Assembly: GCF_020091405.1 (NCBI RefSeq) | Contig: NZ_CP081903.1 | Location: 1,488,001 to 1,552,000 of the forward strand | DNA length: 64,000 nt | From: Bacteroides cellulosilyticus | Lineage (GTDB): Bacteria; Bacteroidota; Bacteroidia; Bacteroidales; Bacteroidaceae | Reading direction: 5' to 3' | In this document: positions 1 through 8,520 of the stretch, one piece after another | Position numbering within the stretch: position 1 is the first letter of the stretch | Layout: each line of letters starts with the position of its first letter | Made by a program: the position numbers and the translations under genes | Notes under the pieces: model-generated | Seen by the model: the letters and a program-made list of their open reading frames with translations, nothing else | Told to the model about the DNA's origin: nothing | The model's database searches: none

Positions 1-426
1 ATTAGTGTATTATTTCAAGGTGCTTTTGGTGCCTATGTCTACTACGGAGGGAGCAGTACTTATCCGTTTTCACAGAACAGTAGCGTCTTGGCAGAAGTAA
101 AAGATAACTATTTCAGCACCCAAAATCCTAATGTGAATGCCTTATATCCACGTATGACATCCAATGACAATGCCAATAACTATCGTGTATCAAGTTTTTG
201 GCACCGAAACAGCGATTATGTCCGGCTCAAAAATGCGGAAATAGGTTATACCTTTTCGAAAGCACTAATCAACAAGATTGGAATATCAAATGCCAGAATC
301 TATCTTACTGGTTTGAATTTGTATACATGGAGTAAAATCAAGACCTTTGACCCGGAAATACCCGATGGTACGGGCAGTTACCCACAACAACGTACTATCA
401 ACATGGGAATAAACTTTTCTTTTTAA
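1..426 (+). CDS. SusC-like TonB-dependent transporter, C-terminal end (5' truncated by window)
   Basis: The reading frame is open from the first base and stops at 426, giving about 141 residues that are the C-terminus of a SusC-type outer-membrane transporter. The tail shows the usual features of these proteins. A segment VRLKNAEIGYTFSK is followed by an SNARIYLTGLNLYTWSK strand, then a DPEIPDG segment, then YPQQRTINMGINFSF ending in an aromatic residue, as expected for the last beta-strand of the barrel. It lies 19 bp upstream of a SusD-like gene on the same strand, the standard susC-susD order. The TTG near base 88 is not a real start, because the frame continues upstream out of the window. 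The N-terminal plug and TonB box are outside the window, so the substrate cannot be judged. Confidence 0.93.
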   Translation: MSVLFQGAFGAYVYYGGSSTYPFSQNSSVLAEVKDNYFSTQNPNVNALYPRMTSNDNANNYRVSSFWHRNSDYVRLKNAEIGYTFSKALINKIGISNARIYLTGLNLYTWSKIKTFDPEIPDGTGSYPQQRTINMGINFSF

Positions 427-445
427 CACTATAAATTATCAGAAC

Positions 446-2332
446 ATGAAAAAAATATATTTCATCATTATATATTCACTATTAGTGACTTCATGTGACT
501 TCTTGGATATCGTGCCGAAAGAAGTTGTAATGGAGGAGGATATTTGGAATGACATCAAGAATGCTGAAAAAGTACTTGCAAAACTCTATAATGCTATACC
601 TAGCGAAACGATGAGCGATGATGTGTGGGGGGCATCAGACGAAGCCTGGCATCATTGGGAAAATAACAATCAGTCTTCATGGAAATACAATACCGGAAGT
701 TGGGGTCCAACAGACAACCCACTTGGAAACTGGAATTGGCGCTATCAAGATATACGCCGGGCAAACCTATTTATTGAACATATTGAGTCTGTACCTCTAC
801 AAGGAGACCAACAAGAGTATTATCAAGTAAGAATACCCGTATTTAAAGCCGAAGCTCGTTTTTTACGTGCATTCTACTATTTTGATTTACTTAAAAGATA
901 TGGAGCGGTACCTCTGATTACCGAGTCTATAAAAGATATCAATAACACCACTTCAACTTTAATAGAACGAAATTCTGTAGACGAAATAGTTCAATTCATT
1001 GTTAATGAATGCGATGACATTAAACACACTCTCAAAGTAGATTATACCGATGAGCCCTCTCAGACTGGTAGAGTGACAAGAGGAGCAGCCCTTGCACTGA
1101 AAAGTCGTACATTACTTTACGCCGCCAGTCCACTATTCAATGGCAATAAACTATATGAGAACATAACTAAACAAGACGGAACCCCGCTATTTAGTACAAA
1201 TTACGATCAAGAAAAATGGAAAAAAGCTGCTGACGCAGCTGAAGAACTATTAGCTTTGGTAGACCAAGATGTTTACGAACTCTATCAACCCAATCCCGAT
1301 AACCCAGTGGATAATTATGCACAATTATTCTACACTCGCGAATGGAAAGAAACAATTTTAGCTTATTCACAAGGTAATGGTAACGGTTATGAAATCGGAC
1401 ATTTTCCGAACGGATATCCCTTCAACGGACAGGGTAAAATGAGTGTATTACAGGAATTAGTTGACGCTTACGAAACAAATACAGGATTTCCCATAGACGA
1501 CCCACGAAGCGGTTACACAGAAAAAGGATTCTGGGATGGAGTCATGTGGGACGGAATAGAATTCTCTGATGTCCATAATGTATCCAACATGTATTTCAAC
1601 CGCGATCCACGATTTTATGCTTCTATCTATTTTCAATACTGTAACTGGGTGCTATCACGCCATAAAAGGCCTGTCAAGTTTGCTTATTACGGAAACAGAA
1701 ACTTCAACAATGATGACTCCGATGCGTGGCCTTGGTCAATGGGAACACACAACATGACAGGATACGGAGTTCGAAAATGGGGATCTCCTGAAGTAGATAT
1801 TTTAAACGGAACAGGAACTGCCCGAAGAAATATTCCCGTCTTCCGCTTAGCAGAAATCTACCTAAACTATGCAGAGGCATTAAATGAATATTTAGAGAAA
1901 CCTGATCAAAGAGTATACGATGCAGTGAACAAGGTAAGAGCACGTGTACAAATGCCTGCACTTCCTATCAAAGACAGAACGGAAGATTTAACTAAAGAAG
2001 GTATGCGAAAACGTATCAGAAATGAACGTCGTGTAGAACTAGCATTTGAAAGCCATCGTTTCTATGATGTAAGACGCTGGATGATTGCCGCCAATCATAA
2101 TGGCGTGAAAGGAACAGACAACGGAATTGTATACGGAATGAATAACCGCCCTTCGCAAGAAGAACTGGAAGCAACCGGATTAGATTGGAAAAGCGAGGCA
2201 GCAGGAGTGGCGGTATTCTACAAAAGAACTCCTATGCAAACTCGTGTATTTCAAGAAAAGCATTATCTCTTCCCGATTCCTAAATCGGAAATAGATAAAA
2301 ATCCCAATTTAAAGCAAAATTATGGTTGGTAA
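446..2332 (+). CDS. SusD-like surface glycan-binding lipoprotein (RagB/SusD family)
   Basis: 628 residues. A short hydrophobic signal segment ends in a lipobox (LLVTSC, Cys around residue 17), so the protein is an outer-membrane lipoprotein. The N-terminal part carries the SusD pattern of an early DFLD motif, then a TPR-like helical region with EARFLRAFYYFDLLKRYGAVP. The C-terminal part has RLAEIYLNYAEALNE, a VRARVQMP segment, IRNERRVELAFESHRFYDVRRW and a final FPIPKSEIDKNPNLKQNYGW, all diagnostic of the RagB/SusD family. The length is somewhat above the common 500-600. The protein would cap the SusC barrel and hand glycan to it. The downstream lipoprotein gene begins 17 bp after its stop, so the genes are probably one operon. 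Substrate is not identifiable from sequence. Confidence 0.96.
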   Translation: MKKIYFIIIYSLLVTSCDFLDIVPKEVVMEEDIWNDIKNAEKVLAKLYNAIPSETMSDDVWGASDEAWHHWENNNQSSWKYNTGSWGPTDNPLGNWNWRYQDIRRANLFIEHIESVPLQGDQQEYYQVRIPVFKAEARFLRAFYYFDLLKRYGAVPLITESIKDINNTTSTLIERNSVDEIVQFIVNECDDIKHTLKVDYTDEPSQTGRVTRGAALALKSRTLLYAASPLFNGNKLYENITKQDGTPLFSTNYDQEKWKKAADAAEELLALVDQDVYELYQPNPDNPVDNYAQLFYTREWKETILAYSQGNGNGYEIGHFPNGYPFNGQGKMSVLQELVDAYETNTGFPIDDPRSGYTEKGFWDGVMWDGIEFSDVHNVSNMYFNRDPRFYASIYFQYCNWVLSRHKRPVKFAYYGNRNFNNDDSDAWPWSMGTHNMTGYGVRKWGSPEVDILNGTGTARRNIPVFRLAEIYLNYAEALNEYLEKPDQRVYDAVNKVRARVQMPALPIKDRTEDLTKEGMRKRIRNERRVELAFESHRFYDVRRWMIAANHNGVKGTDNGIVYGMNNRPSQEELEATGLDWKSEAAGVAVFYKRTPMQTRVFQEKHYLFPIPKSEIDKNPNLKQNYGW

Positions 2333-2349
2333 ATAAACAATATAAACTC

Positions 2350-3426
2350 ATGAAATTACATAAAATCATATTATCAATAGTTACACTAACAGCAAGTATC
2401 ATTGCTTGCGAGTCATTACCTAAAGAAGAAGGCATTGCCAAAATCTACTTTACAGGAGGAACAAATGGAGTAGCTGAAATAAGCCCTGATGATGTAATCA
2501 TCGACAAAGAAAATAAAACCATGACTTTTGCTTTTGGCATCAGTCGATCAGGTTTACAACCTGCTATCGGTTTCACAGTGAACTGTGAGATTGATAACAC
2601 TAAGGTGCCTGCCAACACAGTACCCTTATCCGAAAATGAATATACCCTGTCTACCAAAGATGGAGAAATGGGAAATACCATTAAGTTTGATAATGAAGAA
2701 ATAAGCAAGACACTATATCTGACCGTCTCTGAAGAAACCTTCGCAAAATACAATGGGAAAAAGATGGCTATCCACCTCCATATGTCTGAACCTTCACTTT
2801 ATGAATTGAATGCTTCTCTTTCCGACATGGATATCGTGATAGACGTAATAAATTTTTTGGGTGCCTACGAAGATATAACAGAAAGTGTACTAAAAAACTT
2901 CAAAAGTCCATTCGAAGTCACCCCGGACTCTCCTCCTTTAGGAAGCTGTGATCCCGAGCAACATACTCCTACAGAATGGATTGTGAATGATGCTGTAAAG
3001 ATTCACCTATATAATGGGAAAATGCATGGCGGAGTAGATGCCCGATGCTGGGGAAATAGAAATTGGCTCAGTGCAGGAAACTTCGACTTTTTTAATGAGA
3101 AAGAAGTGTTAAACGGAAAAATCTATCAAACAGCAAAGCTTGTAGCTGGTCAGTATCGCATCGAATACGAAATAGGAGAATCCTTTGGAGGCCCCAATCA
3201 TGCCGCATTAGTCATTACCAATGGAGAGACCCTACCTGATTTCGACCAAAAAGAAAAAGAAACCATCGCCTGTCATGAATTCACAGCAGGCACAAGTAAG
3301 GACTTCAGTTTGGAAGAAGATAAAACTGTATCTATCGGGTTTGTTTATTATATCCCCAAAGGAGTACAATGTGCATATGCCATTAGCTCTATAAGAGTAA
3401 AACGACAAATTAATGTATTTAACTAA
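2350..3426 (+). CDS. Surface lipoprotein, DUF1735/DUF5013-like, SusE/F position
   Basis: 358 residues from the ATG at 2350. A longer reading from a TTG at 2326 would overlap the susD stop and spoil the signal peptide, so I chose the ATG that begins MKLHKI. The lipobox is TASIIAC with Cys near residue 20. The N-terminal region (about 20-150) is beta-rich with an EISPDDVIIDKENKTMTFAFGISRSG pattern typical of DUF1735-type Ig-like domains of PUL lipoproteins. The C-terminal region (about 165-355) resembles a DUF5013-like carbohydrate-binding domain, with a conserved-looking TPTEWIVNDAVKIHLYNG block and an aromatic-rich centre. It lies between susD and a GH127 gene, the place of a surface glycan-binding protein. 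The domain names are from memory and moderately sure; the lipoprotein nature is clear. Confidence 0.7.
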   Translation: MKLHKIILSIVTLTASIIACESLPKEEGIAKIYFTGGTNGVAEISPDDVIIDKENKTMTFAFGISRSGLQPAIGFTVNCEIDNTKVPANTVPLSENEYTLSTKDGEMGNTIKFDNEEISKTLYLTVSEETFAKYNGKKMAIHLHMSEPSLYELNASLSDMDIVIDVINFLGAYEDITESVLKNFKSPFEVTPDSPPLGSCDPEQHTPTEWIVNDAVKIHLYNGKMHGGVDARCWGNRNWLSAGNFDFFNEKEVLNGKIYQTAKLVAGQYRIEYEIGESFGGPNHAALVITNGETLPDFDQKEKETIACHEFTAGTSKDFSLEEDKTVSIGFVYYIPKGVQCAYAISSIRVKRQINVFN

Positions 3427-3439
3427 TAAAAAGAGACAG

Positions 3440-5470
3440 ATGAAAAAGAAATTCTTACTTTTATCCCTATGCGTGGCAATAAATACATTTATGACGCCAA
3501 CAACTAATGCTTCTAATCCAATAAAGATTAAGGACAACTATCAAAATAACAGATTTCCATTACAAAGAAAGCCTTATGTGCAGCTTCCCTTAGGAAGCAT
3601 CAAACCCAAAGGCTGGTTAGAAGAAATGCTGATAAGACAGAGGAACGGATTAACCGGCCAGATGGACAAATTGTACCCACTCATGGGAGAACGAAACGGA
3701 TGGCTTGGTGGAAATGGGGATCAATGGGAGAGAGGTCCTTATTGGATAGACGGATTACTGCCTCTGGCCTACATTCTGGATGATAAAGCAATGCAAAAGA
3801 AAGTTCAACCCTGGGTGGAATGGGCACTGAAAAGCCAGAACGATGAAGGATTTTTCGGTCCGGCAACAGATTATCCCGGCGAAGCCGGTCTACAGCGCGA
3901 CAACTCACATGACTGGTGGCCACGCATGGTAATGTTAAAGATTCTGCAGCAATATTATTCGGCAACCGAAGACCAAAGAGTTATCAGCTTCATGAGAAAT
4001 TATTTTGCTTATCAGCTGAAAACATTACCCGAAAAGAAATTAGGGCATTGGACTTTCTGGGCCGAGTTCAGATCTGCTGATAACTTACAAGCAGTCTACT
4101 GGCTATACAATATTACAGGAGATGCTTTCTTACTGGAATTAAGTGAGTTGATTCATAATCAATCTTTCAGTTACCTTGACATGTGGAAACGGGGAGATCT
4201 GAAACGTATCAAGACCATCCACTGCGTAAACTTGGCACAAGGCATTAAAGAACCTGTCATTTATTACCAGCAAGCTAATGACGCAAAATATCTGCATGAA
4301 ACCAAAGAAGCCATTAAGGACATTTGCGAATTTCATGGACAACCCCAAGGAATGTATGGAGGAGACGAAGCCTTACATGGAAGTAATCCTACACAAGGTT
4401 CAGAATTATGCTCTGCCGTAGAGTTCATGTTTTCTCTGGAGAAGATGGGCGAAATTACAGGAGATATAGACTATGCCGACCATTTAGAACGAATAGCCTT
4501 CAATGCACTGCCTACTCAAATTTCTGATGACTTCATGAGCAGACAATACTATCAACAAGTGAATCAGATTGCCGTAACTCGCCAACGCCGCAACTTCGAT
4601 CAGGAACACGAAGGCACAGACAATCTCTTCGGCTTACTGACAGGATATCCATGCTGCACCTCAAACCTTCATCAGGGATGGCCTAAGTTCGCGCAAAGTT
4701 TATGGTATTCCACACCCGATAATGGTCTGTCAGCATTCATATATTCTCCATCCGAAGTTACAGCTAAAGTTGCCGACAACTGTACGGTGACTATTGAAGA
4801 AAAAACTCATTATCCTATGGATGACAAAATTACATTTATCATCCGCTCCATTGATAACAAAGAAAAGAAAGTGGAGTTTCCATTTCACCTGCGCATACCC
4901 AAATGGTGCAAACAAGCTGAAATTACAGTTAATGGAGAAAAAGTACGCACCGCAGAAGGAGGCAATATAGCCGTTATCAAGCAAACCTGGAAAAAAGGAG
5001 ATACCATTGAACTATTCTTGCCAATGGAAGTTTCAGCCTCTACCTGGCACGAAAGCTCCGTAGCTATCGAAAGAGGGCCTCTGGTATATGCACTGAAGAT
5101 GGAAGAAAACTGGGAGCGTAAAGAAATGGACAATAAAGTTTATGGCGATTATTATTATGAAGTAACTTCGTCTTCTCCATGGAATTATGGTTTGGTTGAG
5201 TTTGACCGGAACCGGGCGAATGAAGTAGCCGAGGTTATTATTGATAAGGAAAAACAGAAAACAAACTATCCATGGAACACAACAAATGCCCCGATTGAAA
5301 TAAAGATGAAGGCAAGACGCATCCCCTCATGGCAAATATACAATGGCTCAGCCGGACCTCAGCCATTCTCTTTCTGTCCACTTGCCGAAGGTGAACAACA
5401 AGAAATAACTTTAATCCCATACGGATGCACTACACTAAGAATAACAGAGTTTCCAATGGTTGGTCGATAA
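3440..5470 (+). CDS. GH127-type (DUF1680) beta-L-arabinofuranosidase, secreted
   Basis: 676 residues from the ATG at 3440. The frame is open from an ATG at 3413, but that start overlaps the upstream gene and precedes the signal peptide MKKKFLLLSLCVAINTFM. The protein is of DUF1680 type: an alpha/alpha-barrel with PYVQLPLGSIKPKGWLEEM near the N-terminus, then GPYWIDGLLPLAY. A SELCS motif places Glu322 and Cys324, and a PCC pair places Cys405-Cys406. In characterized GH127 enzymes a Glu-x-Cys and a Cys-Cys pair bind zinc, and one Cys of the pair is the nucleophile. All four positions are present here, so an active hydrolase is likely. The expected reaction is release of terminal beta-L-arabinofuranose in the periplasm, although related GH127 members cleave other pentose-type sugars. 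It is the last gene of this PUL; a perfect palindrome follows it. Confidence 0.85.
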   Translation: MKKKFLLLSLCVAINTFMTPTTNASNPIKIKDNYQNNRFPLQRKPYVQLPLGSIKPKGWLEEMLIRQRNGLTGQMDKLYPLMGERNGWLGGNGDQWERGPYWIDGLLPLAYILDDKAMQKKVQPWVEWALKSQNDEGFFGPATDYPGEAGLQRDNSHDWWPRMVMLKILQQYYSATEDQRVISFMRNYFAYQLKTLPEKKLGHWTFWAEFRSADNLQAVYWLYNITGDAFLLELSELIHNQSFSYLDMWKRGDLKRIKTIHCVNLAQGIKEPVIYYQQANDAKYLHETKEAIKDICEFHGQPQGMYGGDEALHGSNPTQGSELCSAVEFMFSLEKMGEITGDIDYADHLERIAFNALPTQISDDFMSRQYYQQVNQIAVTRQRRNFDQEHEGTDNLFGLLTGYPCCTSNLHQGWPKFAQSLWYSTPDNGLSAFIYSPSEVTAKVADNCTVTIEEKTHYPMDDKITFIIRSIDNKEKKVEFPFHLRIPKWCKQAEITVNGEKVRTAEGGNIAVIKQTWKKGDTIELFLPMEVSASTWHESSVAIERGPLVYALKMEENWERKEMDNKVYGDYYYEVTSSSPWNYGLVEFDRNRANEVAEVIIDKEKQKTNYPWNTTNAPIEIKMKARRIPSWQIYNGSAGPQPFSFCPLAEGEQQEITLIPYGCTTLRITEFPMVGR

Positions 5471-5565
5471 GACTAATTAACGAATAAGTGCCAATCACAA
5501 ATCAAACTGTATTACAATCTCAGGGACTCAATAATAAGGATGCCAACCTATTAAGTTCTTGTATA

Positions 5566-5595
5566 AAGGCTGAAAGAATTAATTCTTTCAGCCTT
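5566..5595. terminator. Perfect 15+15 bp palindrome, likely terminator of the first PUL
   Basis: AAGGCTGAAAGAATT at 5566-5580 is followed directly by its exact reverse complement at 5581-5595. It lies about 95 bp after the GH127 stop. No long T-run follows, so it could equally be an RNA-end hairpin or a protein site. The same CTGAAAG/CTTTCAG core recurs in hairpins at 6842-6874 and 10631-10663. Confidence 0.6.
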
Positions 5596-5758
5596 CACCA
5601 CAGAAACATCCCCCGGCTCTCTGCCACCGAAATTTATTTCTCCGTCAAAGAAGCTGTGATGAAGTCTCAAGGCTGACATACAGTTTCCCAAGAACAGAAG
5701 AACACGAACAAGAAAGTTACTGTTTTTCCGAATATTCCCAAATAAACCGGGCTATTGT
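5596..5758. other. Intergenic stretch between PUL end and Abi_2 promoter
   Basis: No convincing gene. A 42-codon minus-strand frame (5551-5679) runs through the palindrome but has no recognizable relative I can name. A plus-strand frame of 62 codons at 5488-5676 is also unsupported. Confidence 0.4.
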
Positions 5759-5789
5759 TTTGTTTTTTGAGAGAATCGTTTTATCTTTG
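5759..5789 (+). promoter_or_regulatory. Bacteroides promoter for Abi_2 leader RNA
   Basis: A -33 TTTG at 5759-5762, a 19-nt spacer and a -7 box TATCTTTG at 5782-5789 match the Bacteroides housekeeping promoter in both sequence and spacing. Transcription should begin at about 5796, just before the hairpin at 5799-5840. Confidence 0.8.
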
Positions 5790-5795
5790 CGTCAA

Positions 5796-5851
5796 CATGC
5801 TTACCCCGCTTCCCGTCAGATCAGCGCGCTCAGGGTAAGCCTTTTATTTTT
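5796..5851 (+). ncRNA. Putative small structured RNA upstream of Abi_2 gene
   Basis: From the predicted start (about 5796) the transcript forms a hairpin: GCTTACCC at 5799-5806 pairs with GGGTAAGC at 5833-5840. A CGC at 5807-5809 can extend the stem against GCG inside the loop, and a self-complementary AGCGCGCT at 5823-5830 adds possible structure. The hairpin is followed by CTTTTATTTTT at 5841-5851, an intrinsic-terminator-like tail. The Abi_2 ATG comes 9 nt later. The unit therefore looks like a roughly 55-nt RNA with its own terminator, partly read through into the gene. Promoter, stem and U-tract are visible; function is inference. It could be an RNA antitoxin/guide-like partner of the HEPN protein, or simply an attenuator. 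Confidence 0.55.
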
Positions 5852-5859
5852 ACACCCCT

Positions 5860-6756
5860 ATGACTAAAATTCCCTATCCCAAAAATCTCATATCTTTTGC
5901 AGATCAGATTACCTTACTGAAACAACGTGGACTTTGCTTCGGCGATGAATCCAAAGCGTTACACCTATTGCAGAATATTAGCTATTATCGTTTGAGCGGC
6001 TATTGGTATCCTTTGTTAGCGAATAAACAGAACCATATTTTCAAATCCGGCAGTACGTTTGAAACTGCTTACAATATTTATAAGTTCGATAATGAACTCC
6101 GCAAACTGATTATTGCAGAGTTAGAAAAAATAGAAATAGCAGTACGTACACAAATCACTTATATACTTTCTTCACAGTACAATGGTTATTGGTTTACCGA
6201 TGCTTCTCTTTTCAATAATCCTGTGCGCCATGCCCACATGGTAGCCAAGATAGATGAAGAATATCAGCGTAGCGATGAAGAATTTGTAACGGCTTTCAAA
6301 ACTAAATATTCAGACCACTTTCCTCCAAGTTGGATAACAATGGAAATTACCTCTTTCGGTACGCTGTCTATTCTGTATAATAACTTAAAACCCGGACGGG
6401 TAAAACGAAATATTGCGACCTATTTCGGGCTACCGGATACCGTTTTCGCCTCATGGCTGCATAGTATTGTCTACATTCGCAACATTTGTGCGCACCATTG
6501 CCGCTTATGGAACAGGACATTAAGCATTCGTCCCCTGATGCCCCGTTCGCCCCACAAACCGTTTATATCTCTTCCTGCCGGTGGCACACAACAGGTTTAC
6601 TTTATATTGAGCATGATCACTTATCTGCTGAATATCATTAATCCCAACCATTCTTTCGTAGTAAGGCTTAAAGACCTATTAGCAACCTACCCCTCGATTG
6701 ATATACGGGCTATGGGTTTTCCTGCCAACTGGGAAAATGAAGATATTTGGAAATAG
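5860..6756 (+). CDS. Abi_2 (AbiD/AbiF-like) HEPN-type abortive infection protein
   Basis: 298 residues. The N-terminus has the Abi_2 signature: PYPKNLISFADQITLLKQRGL, then a YYRLSGYWYPL block and FDNELRKLIIAELEKIEIAVRTQI. Near the C-terminus RNICAHH (Arg207, Asn208, His212) fits the R-x4-6-H motif of HEPN ribonucleases and is followed by RLWNR. No signal peptide or membrane segment is seen. Abi_2 proteins are known phage-exclusion factors that are thought to cut RNA and stop growth. The gene stands alone between a PUL end and a converging gene, with its own strong promoter and a structured leader RNA immediately upstream. No typical protein antitoxin gene is next to it, which makes the leader RNA the obvious candidate for a control element. 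The family assignment is firm; target and regulation are inference. Confidence 0.9.
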   Translation: MTKIPYPKNLISFADQITLLKQRGLCFGDESKALHLLQNISYYRLSGYWYPLLANKQNHIFKSGSTFETAYNIYKFDNELRKLIIAELEKIEIAVRTQITYILSSQYNGYWFTDASLFNNPVRHAHMVAKIDEEYQRSDEEFVTAFKTKYSDHFPPSWITMEITSFGTLSILYNNLKPGRVKRNIATYFGLPDTVFASWLHSIVYIRNICAHHCRLWNRTLSIRPLMPRSPHKPFISLPAGGTQQVYFILSMITYLLNIINPNHSFVVRLKDLLATYPSIDIRAMGFPANWENEDIWK

Positions 6757-6841
6757 ACCACATTGCATTTACCGGAATATATTTGCAACCGGAGCACCAA
6801 TTCTTTCAGCCCTCCTATCACCCTTATTTATAAGATTTTAC

Positions 6842-6874
6842 GCTGAAAGTATCCTCTGAAGGGATACTTTCAGC
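6842..6874. terminator. Hairpin between converging Abi_2 and DUF3874 genes
   Basis: GCTGAAAGTATCC at 6842-6854 pairs perfectly with GGATACTTTCAGC at 6862-6874, with a 7-nt loop. It lies in the 160-bp gap between two convergent genes and can serve both strands. No strong T-run follows. Confidence 0.6.
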
Positions 6875-6916
6875 TTTCAGTCGTCACCACAACCGCAGAA
6901 ACATTTTTCAGCCCCA

Positions 6917-8182
6917 CTATCTTCTCACCACCTGATACACATTTCCATACTCCGTGTGCCGACGCACCACCCCCGCTTTCAGCAGCACTTGGCCGAAGCG
7001 CATAGGATTGACACTGCGCATGGCAACGGAATTCTTTTGCTGAAGCTCCCTGAAAATCTGGGCAGCCGTAAGGCCGAGACTCTTCTCACCGGGATTCGCC
7101 ACACGAAAATAACTATGAAAAACATCCTCTGCGGGACAAACACGGTAGAACGCCGCATTCTGCGCTTGCAACACCTGCTCCTCTTCTTTGGTGAACCAAT
7201 CACGCCTCCCCGCAAGCAGTTCCGCCTTCAGTTGCGCATAGATCTGGTCGTGCTCTATGTGGGTACAATCGATTATCCGCTCCACTTCCACGCAGAGAAA
7301 ACGACGGCTTCCCGTAGGGTCGGTAAGTAAGTCGAAACGGTTACTGGTACCAATAAAAGAGGCGACACGAGGCAATTGGCGGAAACTCTGCTGATAGGCT
7401 TTACGAATATTCAAATCAGACATTTGCATCAGGTTTTTCAGCAACGGCATTTTGTTTTCAGCATATTTATCGAACTCGTCCATATTCAGCAAGCCCATTT
7501 CCGCCAAAAGGCGTTCCGCCTGCCCTTGCGAAGTAAGCTTCAGATTATCCACATAATATCGCCGCAGAACCATCGGCATCAATGACTTGCAAAATGTGGA
7601 TTTCTGCCGTCCCTGCTCTTGACTTACAAGAATAGGCGCCACACTGTTGGCATGTATACCTGCCAGCCCCGACCATTGCGCGGCAAGCCCCAGCATCCAG
7701 GTGTGAAATCCCTGCACCCAATGCGGACAGCCGGAAACCCGCAAGGCAAGCTGTGTCAGGCGGTCAACACCGTCCCATTGCGGCAATTCCTCCATATAGA
7801 GGTGGAAAGGGTGATAGTCAGAAATATAAGTGGAATAGATATAGCGGTTCAGGTCTTTGTCCCAGCAAGGGATACCCTCAGTATGAGCCTCAATGCAGAA
7901 AGCATTCAGGTTTCGCTTACCCACAGGCAGGAAAGCAAAATCACGCTGTCCGGCAGGACGGAATTCGGTCTCCTCCGTCAACAGATTATAACGGAAATCA
8001 TAACGTTTCGTCAGGAAATCCATGACCTGCCTCGTCAGGCGAACCGTTGTATTCGTGTTGTCTCCGGACTCCGATGCTTCCGGTGTTTTCTTCTTTGCTT
8101 TCCGTTTTTCCGAGAAAGCCAGCAACTGTTGTGCCTCGCACAGCAAGCGGCGTTGTTCCAATGTCATTAATTTCTTTTTCAT
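6917..8182 (-). CDS. DUF3874/VirE-like P-loop protein
   Basis: 421 residues, minus strand. A basic N-terminal stretch (KRKAKKK) precedes a domain with an FHLYMEELPQWDGVDRL segment. A Walker A-like loop follows, SQEQGRQKSTFCKSL, in which the usual GK is replaced by QK, and a Walker B-like LLNMDEFDK comes next. FIGTSNRFDLLTDPTGSRRFL resembles the sensor region of VirE/primase-helicase type ATPases. The C-terminal part (about 360-421) looks like the DUF3874 winged-helix tail. Such genes are frequent in Bacteroides accessory regions and are often divergent from an HU-like gene, as here. The role is unknown; a link to mobile-element or phage-derived DNA replication functions is inferred from the VirE family. 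It has no obvious operon partner. Confidence 0.75.
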   Translation of the reverse strand: MKKKLMTLEQRRLLCEAQQLLAFSEKRKAKKKTPEASESGDNTNTTVRLTRQVMDFLTKRYDFRYNLLTEETEFRPAGQRDFAFLPVGKRNLNAFCIEAHTEGIPCWDKDLNRYIYSTYISDYHPFHLYMEELPQWDGVDRLTQLALRVSGCPHWVQGFHTWMLGLAAQWSGLAGIHANSVAPILVSQEQGRQKSTFCKSLMPMVLRRYYVDNLKLTSQGQAERLLAEMGLLNMDEFDKYAENKMPLLKNLMQMSDLNIRKAYQQSFRQLPRVASFIGTSNRFDLLTDPTGSRRFLCVEVERIIDCTHIEHDQIYAQLKAELLAGRRDWFTKEEEQVLQAQNAAFYRVCPAEDVFHSYFRVANPGEKSLGLTAAQIFRELQQKNSVAMRSVNPMRFGQVLLKAGVVRRHTEYGNVYQVVRR

Positions 8183-8347
8183 AACTTCTTTTCATTTAAA
8201 TAGTAAACAGGTTTCGTTTTGCCAGTACCGACGCTACGAATTTACTACAGCGTGGAAGCGTTTTGCAAGCGTTTCACCAACTATTTTTCTTAAAACACAG
8301 TTAGAAAGAAAGTAAGGACTTCCATAGGAAAATCTTACTAATATCAC
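8183..8347. other. Divergent intergenic region, DUF3874 side
   Basis: This is the upstream half of the 338-bp gap between the divergent DUF3874 and HU genes. I see no minus-strand TAnnTTTG box and no supported ORF. The right half is described under the -7 box and repeat entries. Confidence 0.4.
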
Positions 8348-8355
8348 TACCTTTG
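8348..8355 (+). promoter_or_regulatory. -7 box upstream of HU-like gene
   Basis: TACCTTTG matches TAnnTTTG. There is no TTTG at the expected -33 spacing. Transcription would begin near 8362, leaving a leader of about 160 nt that contains the inverted repeats at 8372-8451. Confidence 0.5.
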
Positions 8356-8371
8356 TGTGCTGACTTAGAAA

Positions 8372-8451
8372 CGACCGACTGGAGTTATTCACTCGAACAA
8401 CTTCAGTCGGTCGCTCTACCAACTCCAGTCACTCATCCGACCGACTCCAGT
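8372..8451. repeat. Cluster of inverted and direct repeats in HU-gene leader
   Basis: CGACCGACTG at 8372-8381 and CAGTCGGTCG at 8404-8413 form a perfect 10-bp inverted repeat. CGACCGACT recurs directly from 8438. ACTGGAGT (8378-8385) is inverted relative to two copies of ACTCCAGT (8422-8429 and 8444-8451). The block lies between the -7 box and the start codon of the HU-like gene. It could be an RNA regulatory structure or an autoregulatory binding site of the HU-like protein. Confidence 0.75.
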
Positions 8452-8520
8452 GGTTCACTTTCAAAACAGCACCTTCGGGTCAACAAGCATATACATTTAA
8501 AGCATTAAAATACAAGCATT

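Noticed and set aside
5551..5679. 42-codon minus-strand frame through the 5566-5595 palindrome
   Set aside because: Short, contains the palindrome, and no relative is recognized; kept only as a note.
7619..8170. 183-codon plus-strand frame opposite the DUF3874 gene
   Set aside because: Complementary to a recognizable protein; no start signals or domain.
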